A stretch of DNA of 18,259 nucleotides from Candidatus Gallimonas intestinigallinarum (GTDB lineage Bacteria; Bacillota_A; Clostridia; Christensenellales; Borkfalkiaceae), in contig DXBS01000005.1 in NCBI GenBank assembly GCA_019116405.1, forward strand, positions 1-18,259. The letters run 5' to 3'. Both the position numbers and the translations under genes were made by a program. Under the pieces are notes generated by a model that was given only the letters and a program-made list of their open reading frames with translations, had not been told where the DNA came from and did not search any database. Shown piece by piece: positions 8,319 to 14,842 of this stretch (position 1 is the first letter of the stretch; each line of letters starts with the position of its first letter).

Positions 8319-9911
8319 ATGAGTCAACTGCCGGCAGCAAAGTCAAAAAGTATCAAAAAAAACTACATTTACAATCTGATCTATCAGATCCTTCTGGTGG
8401 TAGCGCCGCTCGTGGTGACGCCGTACGTTTCGCGCGTACTCCAGCCGGCGGGCGTGGGCCTGCAGAGCTATTCCGCGTCCATCGTCTCCTACTTTGCGCT
8501 GGTCGCGGCGCTCGGGACGACGACGTTCGGTCCCAAGGTCATCGGGACGCTGCAGGGCGACGCAGAGGGCAGAAGCAGAAAGTTTTGGGAGATCTTTTTT
8601 GTGCGTCTCATGATGACGCTGATCTCCTTTGCGGCGTATCTCGTCTATGTCTTTCTCATGGAGCCGGACGGGCAGTTCATTGCGCTCATCTTTGGCTTGC
8701 AGCTGCTGGGAACGATCTTCGATGTCTCCTGGTTTTTCCAGGGTATGGAGGAGTTCGGTAAGATCTCGCTGGGCAGCATTCTGTTCCGTATCGCCAGCAT
8801 TGCCTGTACGTTTCTCTTTATCAAGTCGGAATCCGATCTGGCGCTGTATGTGTTTTTTGCCGTGATGTTTCCCGCGGCGGCGTCGGCGTCCCTCTGGGTC
8901 TATATGCCGAAATACCTGGTCAAGGTAAGGGGCATCAGACCGTTTTCCGATATCAAGGTCATTTTGCAGCTTTTTATCCCATCCGTTGCCATTCAGGTGT
9001 ACACCATCCTCGATAAGTCGATGATCGGCTGGTTTGTCGAGGGGACAGAGCAGAACGGCTACTATGAGCAGGCGGAAAAAGTCGTTAAGATGTCCATTGC
9101 TGTCGTGAGTTCCTTGGGCACGGTCATGCTTCCGCGCATTGCGCAAAAGTTCAAGGCGGGGGATCAGCAGGGACTTGAATTTTACCTCTATAAACTCTAT
9201 CGGTGCATCATGTTGGCGGGGGTGCCGATGATGTTCGGACTTATCGTCATTTCCGACGTCTTTGTGCCCGTATTCTTCGGCGAGGGGTATGAAGAATGCA
9301 TCGTCCTGCTGTGCGTGTTCAGCCTGCTCGCACTGTTCATCGGGCTCAACAGCGTGACCAATGCGCAGTACCTTGTCCCGACCGATCGTCAGAATGTCTT
9401 TACGGTCATTGTCGTCATTGGTGCGGTCGTCAACTGTTGTCTCAACTTAATACTCATTCCGCATTTTCAGGCGCTTGGCGCGTGCATCGCATCTGTCGTC
9501 GGCGAATTTGTCGTGTTGGCGGCGGGGTTTATCTATGTCGCGAAGAAAAAACTCTTCCACATCCTGCCCATTTTTACTTCCTCTGTTCGCTATTGGATCG
9601 GCGGGGTAGTCATGTTTGTCACTTTGTTCTTTTTGAAGGGGCTGCTGGAAGCATCCATTATGTGGCTGATCGCGCTCGTTGTCATCGGCGTTGTTGTCTA
9701 TGCCTTGTGTCTGGCGATTTTGCGGGATCCGCTCTTTTTTGAACTCTGCGGAAAGGTGTTCGGTAAGATCTTTCGCAGAAGGCATGCGGAATCTGCAGAA
9801 AGTGCATCCGCAGCAGAGACAAGCGCGCAGGTTGGGACAGAAGCGCAAAAAACGCTGCCCGCAGAGGACGAAAAGGCGCAGGAGCAGGGCGCGGACGACG
9901 GGAAAAAATAG
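8319..9911 (+). CDS. Wzx-type polysaccharide flippase (MOP/MATE-like exporter)
   Basis: A 530-aa membrane transporter of the polysaccharide-synthesis flippase family (Pfam PF01943), expected to move the lipid-linked repeat unit to the outer face of the membrane for the EpsG-like polymerase. After a short basic N-terminus comes the family start KNYIYNLIYQIL with VTPYVSRVLQPAGVG at about 33-47. Some 12-14 hydrophobic helices follow through residue 480, including the conserved FQGMEEFGKIS segment and LFIPSVAIQVYTILDKSMIG. The C-terminus (486-530) is a charged, Ala/Glu/Ser-rich tail unlike the rest of the protein. I chose ATG 8319; a TTG at 8283 would add 12 residues and overlap the GT2 gene. The ribosome site is weak (AAGGGGA at 8298-8304, GAG at 8309-8311). 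It is the last gene before the terminator. Confidence 0.92.
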   Translation: MSQLPAAKSKSIKKNYIYNLIYQILLVVAPLVVTPYVSRVLQPAGVGLQSYSASIVSYFALVAALGTTTFGPKVIGTLQGDAEGRSRKFWEIFFVRLMMTLISFAAYLVYVFLMEPDGQFIALIFGLQLLGTIFDVSWFFQGMEEFGKISLGSILFRIASIACTFLFIKSESDLALYVFFAVMFPAAASASLWVYMPKYLVKVRGIRPFSDIKVILQLFIPSVAIQVYTILDKSMIGWFVEGTEQNGYYEQAEKVVKMSIAVVSSLGTVMLPRIAQKFKAGDQQGLEFYLYKLYRCIMLAGVPMMFGLIVISDVFVPVFFGEGYEECIVLLCVFSLLALFIGLNSVTNAQYLVPTDRQNVFTVIVVIGAVVNCCLNLILIPHFQALGACIASVVGEFVVLAAGFIYVAKKKLFHILPIFTSSVRYWIGGVVMFVTLFFLKGLLEASIMWLIALVVIGVVVYALCLAILRDPLFFELCGKVFGKIFRRRHAESAESASAAETSAQVGTEAQKTLPAEDEKAQEQGADDGKK

Positions 9912-9920
9912 GGAAACGTT

Positions 9921-9951
9921 GCCTGCGGGGCATGCCGCAGGCTTTGTTTTT
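9921..9951 (+). terminator. Intrinsic terminator of the polysaccharide operon
   Basis: A perfect 8-bp stem GCCTGCGG (9921-9928) / CCGCAGGC (9935-9942) with a 6-base loop is followed directly by TTTGTTTTT (9943-9951). It lies 9 bases after the flippase stop, so it should end the transcript coming from the polysaccharide genes and insulate them from the next promoter 30 bases downstream. Confidence 0.92.
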
Positions 9952-9983
9952 GCCCGTGGAAGAGGGAAAATTTTCAAAATCTC

Positions 9984-10012
9984 TTTACACGGGGCGGGTT
10001 TTGTTATATAAT
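9984..10012 (+). promoter_or_regulatory. Sigma-A-type promoter for the membrane-protein operon
   Basis: The -35 box TTTACA (9984-9989; consensus TTGACA with one mismatch) and a perfect -10 box TATAAT (10007-10012) are separated by exactly 17 bases. Transcription would start near 10019, giving a very short leader before the GAGGGG ribosome site at 10021-10026 and ATG 10032. It sits between a terminator and a gene start, as expected for a real promoter. Confidence 0.88.
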
Positions 10013-10031
10013 AGACCGCAGAGGGGTGCTT

Positions 10032-10853
10032 ATGCGTACCGTATTCGGAAGTTGGAAATACCTTTTCAAAAATATCTTGTTTTTGCTGCCGTTTTCCCTC
10101 GTGCCGGCAGTCTTTCTGTCGCTGTCTCTCGACTATAATTGCGCACATGCTGTATGGTATGGATTTTTCAAGGGAAATCCGCGGGCGGAGTTTTTGGAGT
10201 ATCTGCATACATGGAGTTTTTTGCGCATTGACGACTGGCTGGGTGCGGTCTACAGCCTGCTTGCGATCGTGACCGCCGTCTTTGCGTTCTCTGTTCTGTT
10301 GTGCTTTGTCGAAAAGCACATGCGCCTCGGGAAGCGGACGCTGAGCGGGCTCTGGCAGCAGACAAAAAATATCCTGCCCTCCGTTGCGGCGTATGTCATC
10401 ATGATGGTCGTGTTCTATGAGATCTGGGCGATCGTTCTCTCGGCGGTGCTCTTTGCGGTAGCAAGCATTCCCGCAGTTCCTGCGGTCTATGTGCTCTCCG
10501 TGATCGCCATGCTCGCGTTCGGATTTGTCCTCATCTATCTTACGACCATCCTCTATCTGTGGCTGCCCTGCAAGCAGATGACGGGCTTCCGCTTCTTTGA
10601 TGCGTTCCTGTACTCCTACCGCCTGATGGTGGGGGTGCGAGGGAAGCTCCTGCTCTCCTTTGCGGTGTCTGTCGTCGGGATGTTCCTCATCCTCGTGCTC
10701 TGCTCACTGCTGCCCTATGCAGCGTACCACATCATCGCGGTCATCCTGTTCTTCTTCCTCTTCCTCAATTTCGGCATCCGCATGGAAGCGCTCTACTTTG
10801 AGACGGATAAGCTGGACAGGGAAGATATCCTTCGTCACAAGTGGGAGTATTAA
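10032..10853 (+). CDS. Multi-spanning membrane protein of unknown function
   Basis: I do not recognise a family for this 273-aa protein. It has about six hydrophobic segments, roughly at 14-32, 70-92, 115-138, 142-175, 204-224 and 226-247. A basic segment at about 94-105 (EKHMRLGKRTL) would be cytoplasmic, and a charged tail after residue 250 (ETDKLDREDILRHKWEY) is probably cytoplasmic too. No catalytic motif is evident. ATG 10032 is chosen because GAGGGG (10021-10026) lies 5 bases upstream; a GTG at 10026 falls inside that ribosome site and is unlikely. It is the first gene behind a strong promoter and is followed after one base by another membrane protein of similar size and layout, so the two probably act as a pair, perhaps as a heteromeric membrane complex. 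That is inference. Confidence 0.82.
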   Translation: MRTVFGSWKYLFKNILFLLPFSLVPAVFLSLSLDYNCAHAVWYGFFKGNPRAEFLEYLHTWSFLRIDDWLGAVYSLLAIVTAVFAFSVLLCFVEKHMRLGKRTLSGLWQQTKNILPSVAAYVIMMVVFYEIWAIVLSAVLFAVASIPAVPAVYVLSVIAMLAFGFVLIYLTTILYLWLPCKQMTGFRFFDAFLYSYRLMVGVRGKLLLSFAVSVVGMFLILVLCSLLPYAAYHIIAVILFFFLFLNFGIRMEALYFETDKLDREDILRHKWEY

Positions 10854-10854
10854 G

Positions 10855-11877
10855 ATGCGGTTCCGTAACGCCTTTCATATTACGATCGATAATTTCTCCA
10901 GCGCCTTCAAGCTGCTGCTGTACCGCCTGATCATCAGTGTTCTGACGTTCAGTCTTGTCTATGTCATTCTGGAACTCGCCCTGAGCGTCATTGTGACGAG
11001 CGCCGAAGTCGATCGGCTCATCGAGCTGGGCGGCGAGTTCTTCCGCGCGCTTGTGAGCGGAGACAGCGGACGGCTCTCCACCTTCCAGGCGGACTTCACC
11101 GCCGCGCTCATGGACGTTCTGATGCTCATCGCCGAAAACGGCGGGGCGATCGCGGGCGCGGTCGTCGGCGTGTGCCTCATCTATCTTCTGTCCCGTTTCC
11201 TGAACGGGCTTTCGCACTTCGCTGCGGCAAGCATCATGAACGACAGAATGAGCGCATTTTCGCGCACGACCTTCTCCGAGGCGTTCTTCCGCAATCTCGG
11301 CTCGGCGGCGCTCTATGAGGTCATCTATGTGCCGCTCACCTTCATCTACGACGCACTCACGCTGCTCGCGAGCTGGTTTTTGTTCTTCTATCTGCCTTCG
11401 CTGTTCCCTTCATGGGGATTTTTGTCCGTGCTCATCGCATTGTCGCTGACGGTTGCGGTATATCTCTGCATGCAGTCGTTAAAGCTGACTCTCGTCTCGG
11501 CATGGATCCCGTCCATTCTCTCGGGAAAGGAAAAGGTGACGCGGGGCATGTCGTTCTCCTTCCGGCTCCGGAAGAACTTCCTGCATCGGTTTGCAAGCTT
11601 CCTTATGGCGAACTATATCATCGTCGTCGTCAACCTCGTGTTCATGCTGTTTACGCTGGGAAGCGCGGGGCTGATCACGGTGCCGCTCTCCTATCTGTTC
11701 CTGCTCGCCATCCAGTTCGTGCATTACTACGAGGACGGCGGCAAGAAGTACTTTATCTCCGTCAATAACATTGCGGGGGACGCGGAGGCGACGACGGGCG
11801 ATTCTTTGGAAGAGATCAACAAGAAGATCAACGCGCCGGCGGAGGAGAAGGGACCCGACGACGCGGACAACGCGTAA
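10855..11877 (+). CDS. Second multi-spanning membrane protein of unknown function
   Basis: A 340-aa membrane protein with no family I can name. Hydrophobic segments lie at about 20-46, 95-113, 150-182, 186-211, 245-272 and 274-290. Between the first two is a soluble stretch (about 50-92). After the last helix comes HYYEDGGKKYFIS, then an acidic, Ala/Glu/Asp-rich tail to the C-terminus (about 308-340). Like its neighbour upstream, it starts with MR, a short basic/aromatic N-terminus, and a first helix near residue 20; whether the two are homologous cannot be decided by eye. GGGAG at 10843-10847 supports ATG 10855, one base after the preceding stop. The frame stays open upstream to 10660, but that stretch overlaps the previous gene and is Ser/Cys/Arg-rich non-coding-like sequence. 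Translational coupling with the preceding gene is likely. Confidence 0.82.
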   Translation: MRFRNAFHITIDNFSSAFKLLLYRLIISVLTFSLVYVILELALSVIVTSAEVDRLIELGGEFFRALVSGDSGRLSTFQADFTAALMDVLMLIAENGGAIAGAVVGVCLIYLLSRFLNGLSHFAAASIMNDRMSAFSRTTFSEAFFRNLGSAALYEVIYVPLTFIYDALTLLASWFLFFYLPSLFPSWGFLSVLIALSLTVAVYLCMQSLKLTLVSAWIPSILSGKEKVTRGMSFSFRLRKNFLHRFASFLMANYIIVVVNLVFMLFTLGSAGLITVPLSYLFLLAIQFVHYYEDGGKKYFISVNNIAGDAEATTGDSLEEINKKINAPAEEKGPDDADNA

Positions 11878-11897
11878 CGAGATCAAACAGGAACAAA

Positions 11898-11912
11898 CGG
11901 CGCATTGCGCCG
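11898..11912 (+). other. Small hairpin ahead of the second phosphohexomutase
   Basis: CGGCGC (11898-11903) and GCGCCG (11907-11912) form a 6-bp GC-rich stem with a 3-base loop in the 57-base gap before the mutase. No T-run follows, so it is not a terminator. It lies 8 bases before the AAGGAG ribosome site and could affect mRNA stability or translation; this is only a structural observation. Confidence 0.45.
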
Positions 11913-11934
11913 AAGTAAATAAGGAGTGGAAAGT

Positions 11935-13653
11935 ATGAGCTATCAGAGCATCTATGAAGCATGGCTTGCCGATCCCCGTCTCGCTGCGGCGGACAAGAAG
12001 GAACTGGAGAGCATCGCCTCGGACGAAAAGGAGAAGGAATACCGCTTCGGCGGCGAGCTGGAATTCGGTACGGCGGGCATGCGCGGCATCATCGGCTGCG
12101 GCATGAACATGATGAACGTCTACACCGTCATGCGCGCGACGCAGGGGCTCTCTGAGTACATCAAGACGCTGCCCGCCTCCGATCAGGCGAAGGGCGTCGT
12201 CATCTCCTACGATACGCGCAGGAACTCCCGTCTGTTCGCGGAGAAAGCGGCGGGCGTGCTCGCCAAGAACGGCATCAAGGCGTATCTCTTTGACGACGTG
12301 CACCCTGTTCCCATGCTCTCCTATGCGGTGCGCTATCTGGGGACGATCGCGGGCATCATGATCACCGCGTCGCACAACCCCAAGGAATACAACGGCTATA
12401 AGGTCTACGGCGAGGACGGCGCGCAGATGTCGCCCGAGGCGACCAAAATCGTCGTCGGCTTCATCGAAAAGATCACTGACTACCTCTCCGTCACGGGGGA
12501 CGAAAAGAGCCCTCTCATTGTGCCCGTTCCCAAGGAAGTGGACGACACCTATATTGCAGAACTCAAGAAGCTCACGCTCTCCCAAGAGGCGGTGGAAAAG
12601 TGCGGCAAGGACTTGAAGCTCGTCTATACGCCCGTGCATGGCTCGGGCTATGTCCCCGTCACCCGTATCCTCAGAGAGCTTGGCATCAACGTCACCGTCG
12701 TCGAGGAGCAGACGACTAAGGACACCGAGTTCTCCACCGTTGCCGTTCCTAATCCCGAGTTCAAAGAGACGCTCTCCATGGGCATTGCGCTCGCGAACAA
12801 GATCCACGCGGATGTCGTGTTCGGCACTGACCCCGACTCCGACCGCCTTGGCGTTGCCGTCAAGAACGAGAAGGGTGAGTTTGTCGCGCTCTCCGGCAAC
12901 CAGGTCGGCATTCTTCTGCTCGACTACATCCTCACCCGCCTGAAGGAGGAGAACGTGCTGCCCGCAAACGCGGCGGTCGTCAAGTCCTTCGTCACGACGG
13001 GCATGGCAAAGGCGATCTGTGCAGACTTCGGCGTCGCGCTCTTTGAGACGCCCGTCGGCTTCAAGTTCATCGGTGAGAAGATCAAGCAGTGGGAGGCGGA
13101 CGGCTCGCATACCTTCGTGTTCGGCTTCGAGGAGTCCTGCGGGTACCTGCGCGGCACGCACGCACGGGACAAGGACGCCGTCGTTGCGTCCATGCTGTGC
13201 GCCGAGATGGTCTGCTACTACACCTATATCGGCAAGACGGTCTGGGGGAGACTGCAGGAGATCTATGCAAAGTATGGCTTCGTGCTGGACAAGAACGAGT
13301 CCATCCAGTACTCCGGTCTGAACGCGATGAAGGAGATGAACGCAGTCGTCGATGCACTCAAGACGGTCAGCGTCGAGAGCTTCGGCCCCTTCAAGGTGGA
13401 GGCGGTGCGCGACTACTCCGCGTCCATCCGTCGCACGGTGGACGGCAAGACGGAGACGCTGGACATCCCCAAGTGTAACTGCGTCTACTATGAACTGGAG
13501 GGCGGCTCGTTCATCTGCGTGCGTCCTTCGGGAACGGAGCCTAAGCTCAAGATCTACTACTCCGTAAAGGCTGCCTCCGCGGCGGATGCCGAGCAGGCGC
13601 TCGAGGCGGCTAAGGTCTCCGTCCGGAAACTTCTGGACAGCGTCAGGAAGTAA
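11935..13653 (+). CDS. Phosphoglucomutase/phosphomannomutase (alpha-D-phosphohexomutase), second copy
   Basis: Interconverts hexose-6-phosphate and hexose-1-phosphate. Possible roles are glucose-1-phosphate supply for UDP-glucose and glycogen, or mannose-1-phosphate supply. The product is 572 aa. All four signatures are intact: FGTAGMRGIIG near 42-52, the phosphoserine loop TASHNPKEYNGYK, DPDSDR (magnesium), GFEESCG (sugar recognition) and RPSGTEPK (phosphate). It is clearly paralogous to the mutase at 749-2512. Differences fall at informative spots: SYG versus SCG in the sugar loop and VYW versus VYG after the active-site loop. AAGGAG at 11921-11926, 8 bases ahead of ATG 11935, decides the start. 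It is the last gene of a three-gene transcript shared with two membrane proteins. PgcA-type phosphoglucomutase is the likeliest assignment, but substrate choice is not readable. Confidence 0.93.
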   Translation: MSYQSIYEAWLADPRLAAADKKELESIASDEKEKEYRFGGELEFGTAGMRGIIGCGMNMMNVYTVMRATQGLSEYIKTLPASDQAKGVVISYDTRRNSRLFAEKAAGVLAKNGIKAYLFDDVHPVPMLSYAVRYLGTIAGIMITASHNPKEYNGYKVYGEDGAQMSPEATKIVVGFIEKITDYLSVTGDEKSPLIVPVPKEVDDTYIAELKKLTLSQEAVEKCGKDLKLVYTPVHGSGYVPVTRILRELGINVTVVEEQTTKDTEFSTVAVPNPEFKETLSMGIALANKIHADVVFGTDPDSDRLGVAVKNEKGEFVALSGNQVGILLLDYILTRLKEENVLPANAAVVKSFVTTGMAKAICADFGVALFETPVGFKFIGEKIKQWEADGSHTFVFGFEESCGYLRGTHARDKDAVVASMLCAEMVCYYTYIGKTVWGRLQEIYAKYGFVLDKNESIQYSGLNAMKEMNAVVDALKTVSVESFGPFKVEAVRDYSASIRRTVDGKTETLDIPKCNCVYYELEGGSFICVRPSGTEPKLKIYYSVKAASAADAEQALEAAKVSVRKLLDSVRK

Positions 13654-13663
13654 CTAAAGCGTT

Positions 13664-13702
13664 TGCGCCCCGCACGGCTTTGCCGCGCGGGGCGTTGTTC
13701 TG
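13664..13702 (+). terminator. Intrinsic terminator after the second phosphohexomutase
   Basis: A long GC-rich hairpin: CGCCCCGC (13666-13673) pairs with GCGGGGCG (13687-13694), and within it CGGC/GCCG closes a TTT loop, leaving a single A-C mismatch between the two stem parts. TTGTTCTGT follows. It lies about 12 bases past the mutase stop. The T-tract is imperfect but the stem is very stable. Confidence 0.85.
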
Positions 13703-13720
13703 TCCGTGAACGTGCTTCGT

Positions 13721-13745
13721 GTCCGCAAGGCAAAGCTTTGCGGGC
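13721..13745 (+). other. Second hairpin in the intergenic region, function unknown
   Basis: GTCCGCAA (13721-13728) and TTGCGGGC (13738-13745) form an 8-bp stem with one G-U pair around a 9-base loop; the perfect palindrome GCAAAGCTTTGC overlaps its loop. No T-run follows. It may be a back-up structure to the terminator 20 bases upstream or a terminator stem for the opposite strand; neither can be shown. Confidence 0.3.
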
Positions 13746-13773
13746 GCGCGTAGGCCTGGTCGGATAATTTGCC

Positions 13774-13800
13774 TATTTTACTTTACTTATTGATAAAATA
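13774..13800 (+). promoter_or_regulatory. Inverted repeat upstream of the regulator promoter, possible operator
   Basis: TATTTTA (13774-13780) and TAAAATA (13794-13800) form a perfect 7-bp inverted repeat with a 13-base spacer, ending 23 bases before the -35 box. A second, short inverted repeat, CAAT-TAT-ATTG (13816-13826), overlaps the -35 box. The surroundings are very A/T rich in an otherwise G/C-rich region, so chance matches are possible. Position makes it a candidate site for autoregulation by the winged-helix protein encoded next. Confidence 0.35.
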
Positions 13801-13823
13801 TTCAATTTTTCCATACAATTATA

Positions 13824-13852
13824 TTGACAAAGACGCCCGTGTTTTCTATAAT
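13824..13852 (+). promoter_or_regulatory. Consensus sigma-A promoter of the regulator/G1P dehydrogenase operon
   Basis: A perfect -35 TTGACA (13824-13829) and a perfect -10 TATAAT (13847-13852) stand 17 bases apart. The expected transcription start near 13859 gives a leader of about 20 bases containing AAGGTGG (13863-13869) ahead of ATG 13879. Such a perfect promoter usually needs repression to be controlled, which fits a regulator gene in first position. Confidence 0.92.
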
Positions 13853-13878
13853 AAAGGCAGAAAAGGTGGGCAACAGTT

Positions 13879-14790
13879 ATGATTTATCTCAAAGATTTCA
13901 GACAGGGGCGCCTCTTGTATGAGGCGCTGGATTCAGACGTGCGGCTGGGCATTCTGGAGGAGCTTCTGGAGAACAAGGAGCTCAACCTTGCCTATTTTGC
14001 CAAGCGGTTCGATATCTCCAACGGCGCGATCACGGCGCACGTCAAAAAACTGCACGCGGCGGGGCTCATCGAGATCTCTACGTCCTCGGGCATCCGCGGC
14101 ACGCAGAAGATCTGCTCGCTCGCCGCGGACAAGATCGTCATCGATTTTCTCTCCCGCCCGCGCGAGGAGGGCAGGGTGGAGTCGGCGAGTATCGACGTCG
14201 GACAGTATGCCGACTATGACGCGCACCCCACCTGCGGCATGGCAACGCGCGAGCACGTCGTGGGCAGGTTTGACGATCCCGCCTGCTTTTCCTATCCCGA
14301 GCGCTTCCACGCCGGTATTATATGGATGGCGTACGGGTACGTCGAGTACTTTATTCCCAACTACGTCGCCGAGGGCACCGAGCTTGCAGAGCTTCAGATC
14401 TCCGTGGAGGTCGCTTCCGAAGCGCCCGGCTATGTCGCTTACTATCCGAGCGACATCCATTTTTCGCTCAACGGAGCGCTGCTCGGCATCTATCGGAGCA
14501 AGGGGGAATACAACGACCGCACGGGTACGGTGAGCCCCGCGTGGTGGTTCGGAAACCTCGGTCAGTACGGCAAAAAGGTGAGTATCGCCGTCAATGAACA
14601 CGGCACATTCTTCGGGGGCGCAAAGGTCTCCGAAGTGCGCCTCTCCGATCTGAAGATCGCCGCGGGAGAGCAGATCCGCTTCCGCATTTCTGTCCCCGAG
14701 GACGCCGTTCACCGCGGCGGATTTACCCTGTTCGGCAAGGGCTTCGGCGACTATGATGAGGGGATCGAGTGTAAGTTCATCTTCAAGTGA
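13879..14790 (+). CDS. ArsR-like winged-helix transcriptional regulator with large C-terminal domain
   Basis: A 303-aa protein. Residues about 15-90 form a winged helix-turn-helix: ALDSDVRLGILEELLENKEL, then FAKRFDISNGAITAHVKKL as the helix-turn-helix proper (about 40-58) and a wing around ISTSSGIRGTQK. The arrangement is ArsR/SmtB-like, but the metal-binding cysteines typical of that family's sensors are not seen in the recognition region. The remaining 200 residues, starting at SIDVGQYADY, look beta-rich, with many Gly, Tyr and Trp residues (for example TVSPAWWFGNLGQYGKK) and resemble the predicted regulators of COG4189, probably a sugar- or metabolite-sensing domain. No membrane segment. 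The start is set by AAGGTGG at 13863-13869. As the first gene of its operon behind a consensus promoter it likely controls its own transcript. The ligand is unknown. Confidence 0.82.
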   Translation: MIYLKDFRQGRLLYEALDSDVRLGILEELLENKELNLAYFAKRFDISNGAITAHVKKLHAAGLIEISTSSGIRGTQKICSLAADKIVIDFLSRPREEGRVESASIDVGQYADYDAHPTCGMATREHVVGRFDDPACFSYPERFHAGIIWMAYGYVEYFIPNYVAEGTELAELQISVEVASEAPGYVAYYPSDIHFSLNGALLGIYRSKGEYNDRTGTVSPAWWFGNLGQYGKKVSIAVNEHGTFFGGAKVSEVRLSDLKIAAGEQIRFRISVPEDAVHRGGFTLFGKGFGDYDEGIECKFIFK

Positions 14791-14842
14791 TTTTTGAGCG
14801 CATTTTTCGCGTGATTTGCAAAAATAAATTACAGGTCAAACT

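Noticed and set aside
10660..10854. Upstream extension of the second membrane protein
   Set aside because: The extension overlaps the preceding gene and reads as Ser/Cys/Arg-rich sequence; a good ribosome site precedes ATG 10855.
11479..13161. Long minus-strand open frame (560 codons) opposite the second phosphohexomutase
   Set aside because: Same antisense effect as opposite the paralogue; no ribosome site, promoter or recognisable protein. Occurrence opposite both paralogues is explained by their shared codons.
14802..14825. ATTTTT ... AAAAAT inverted repeat between the regulator and the G1P dehydrogenase genes
   Set aside because: Only 6-bp A/T arms with mismatched inner bases and no T-run after it; neither a convincing terminator nor an operator.
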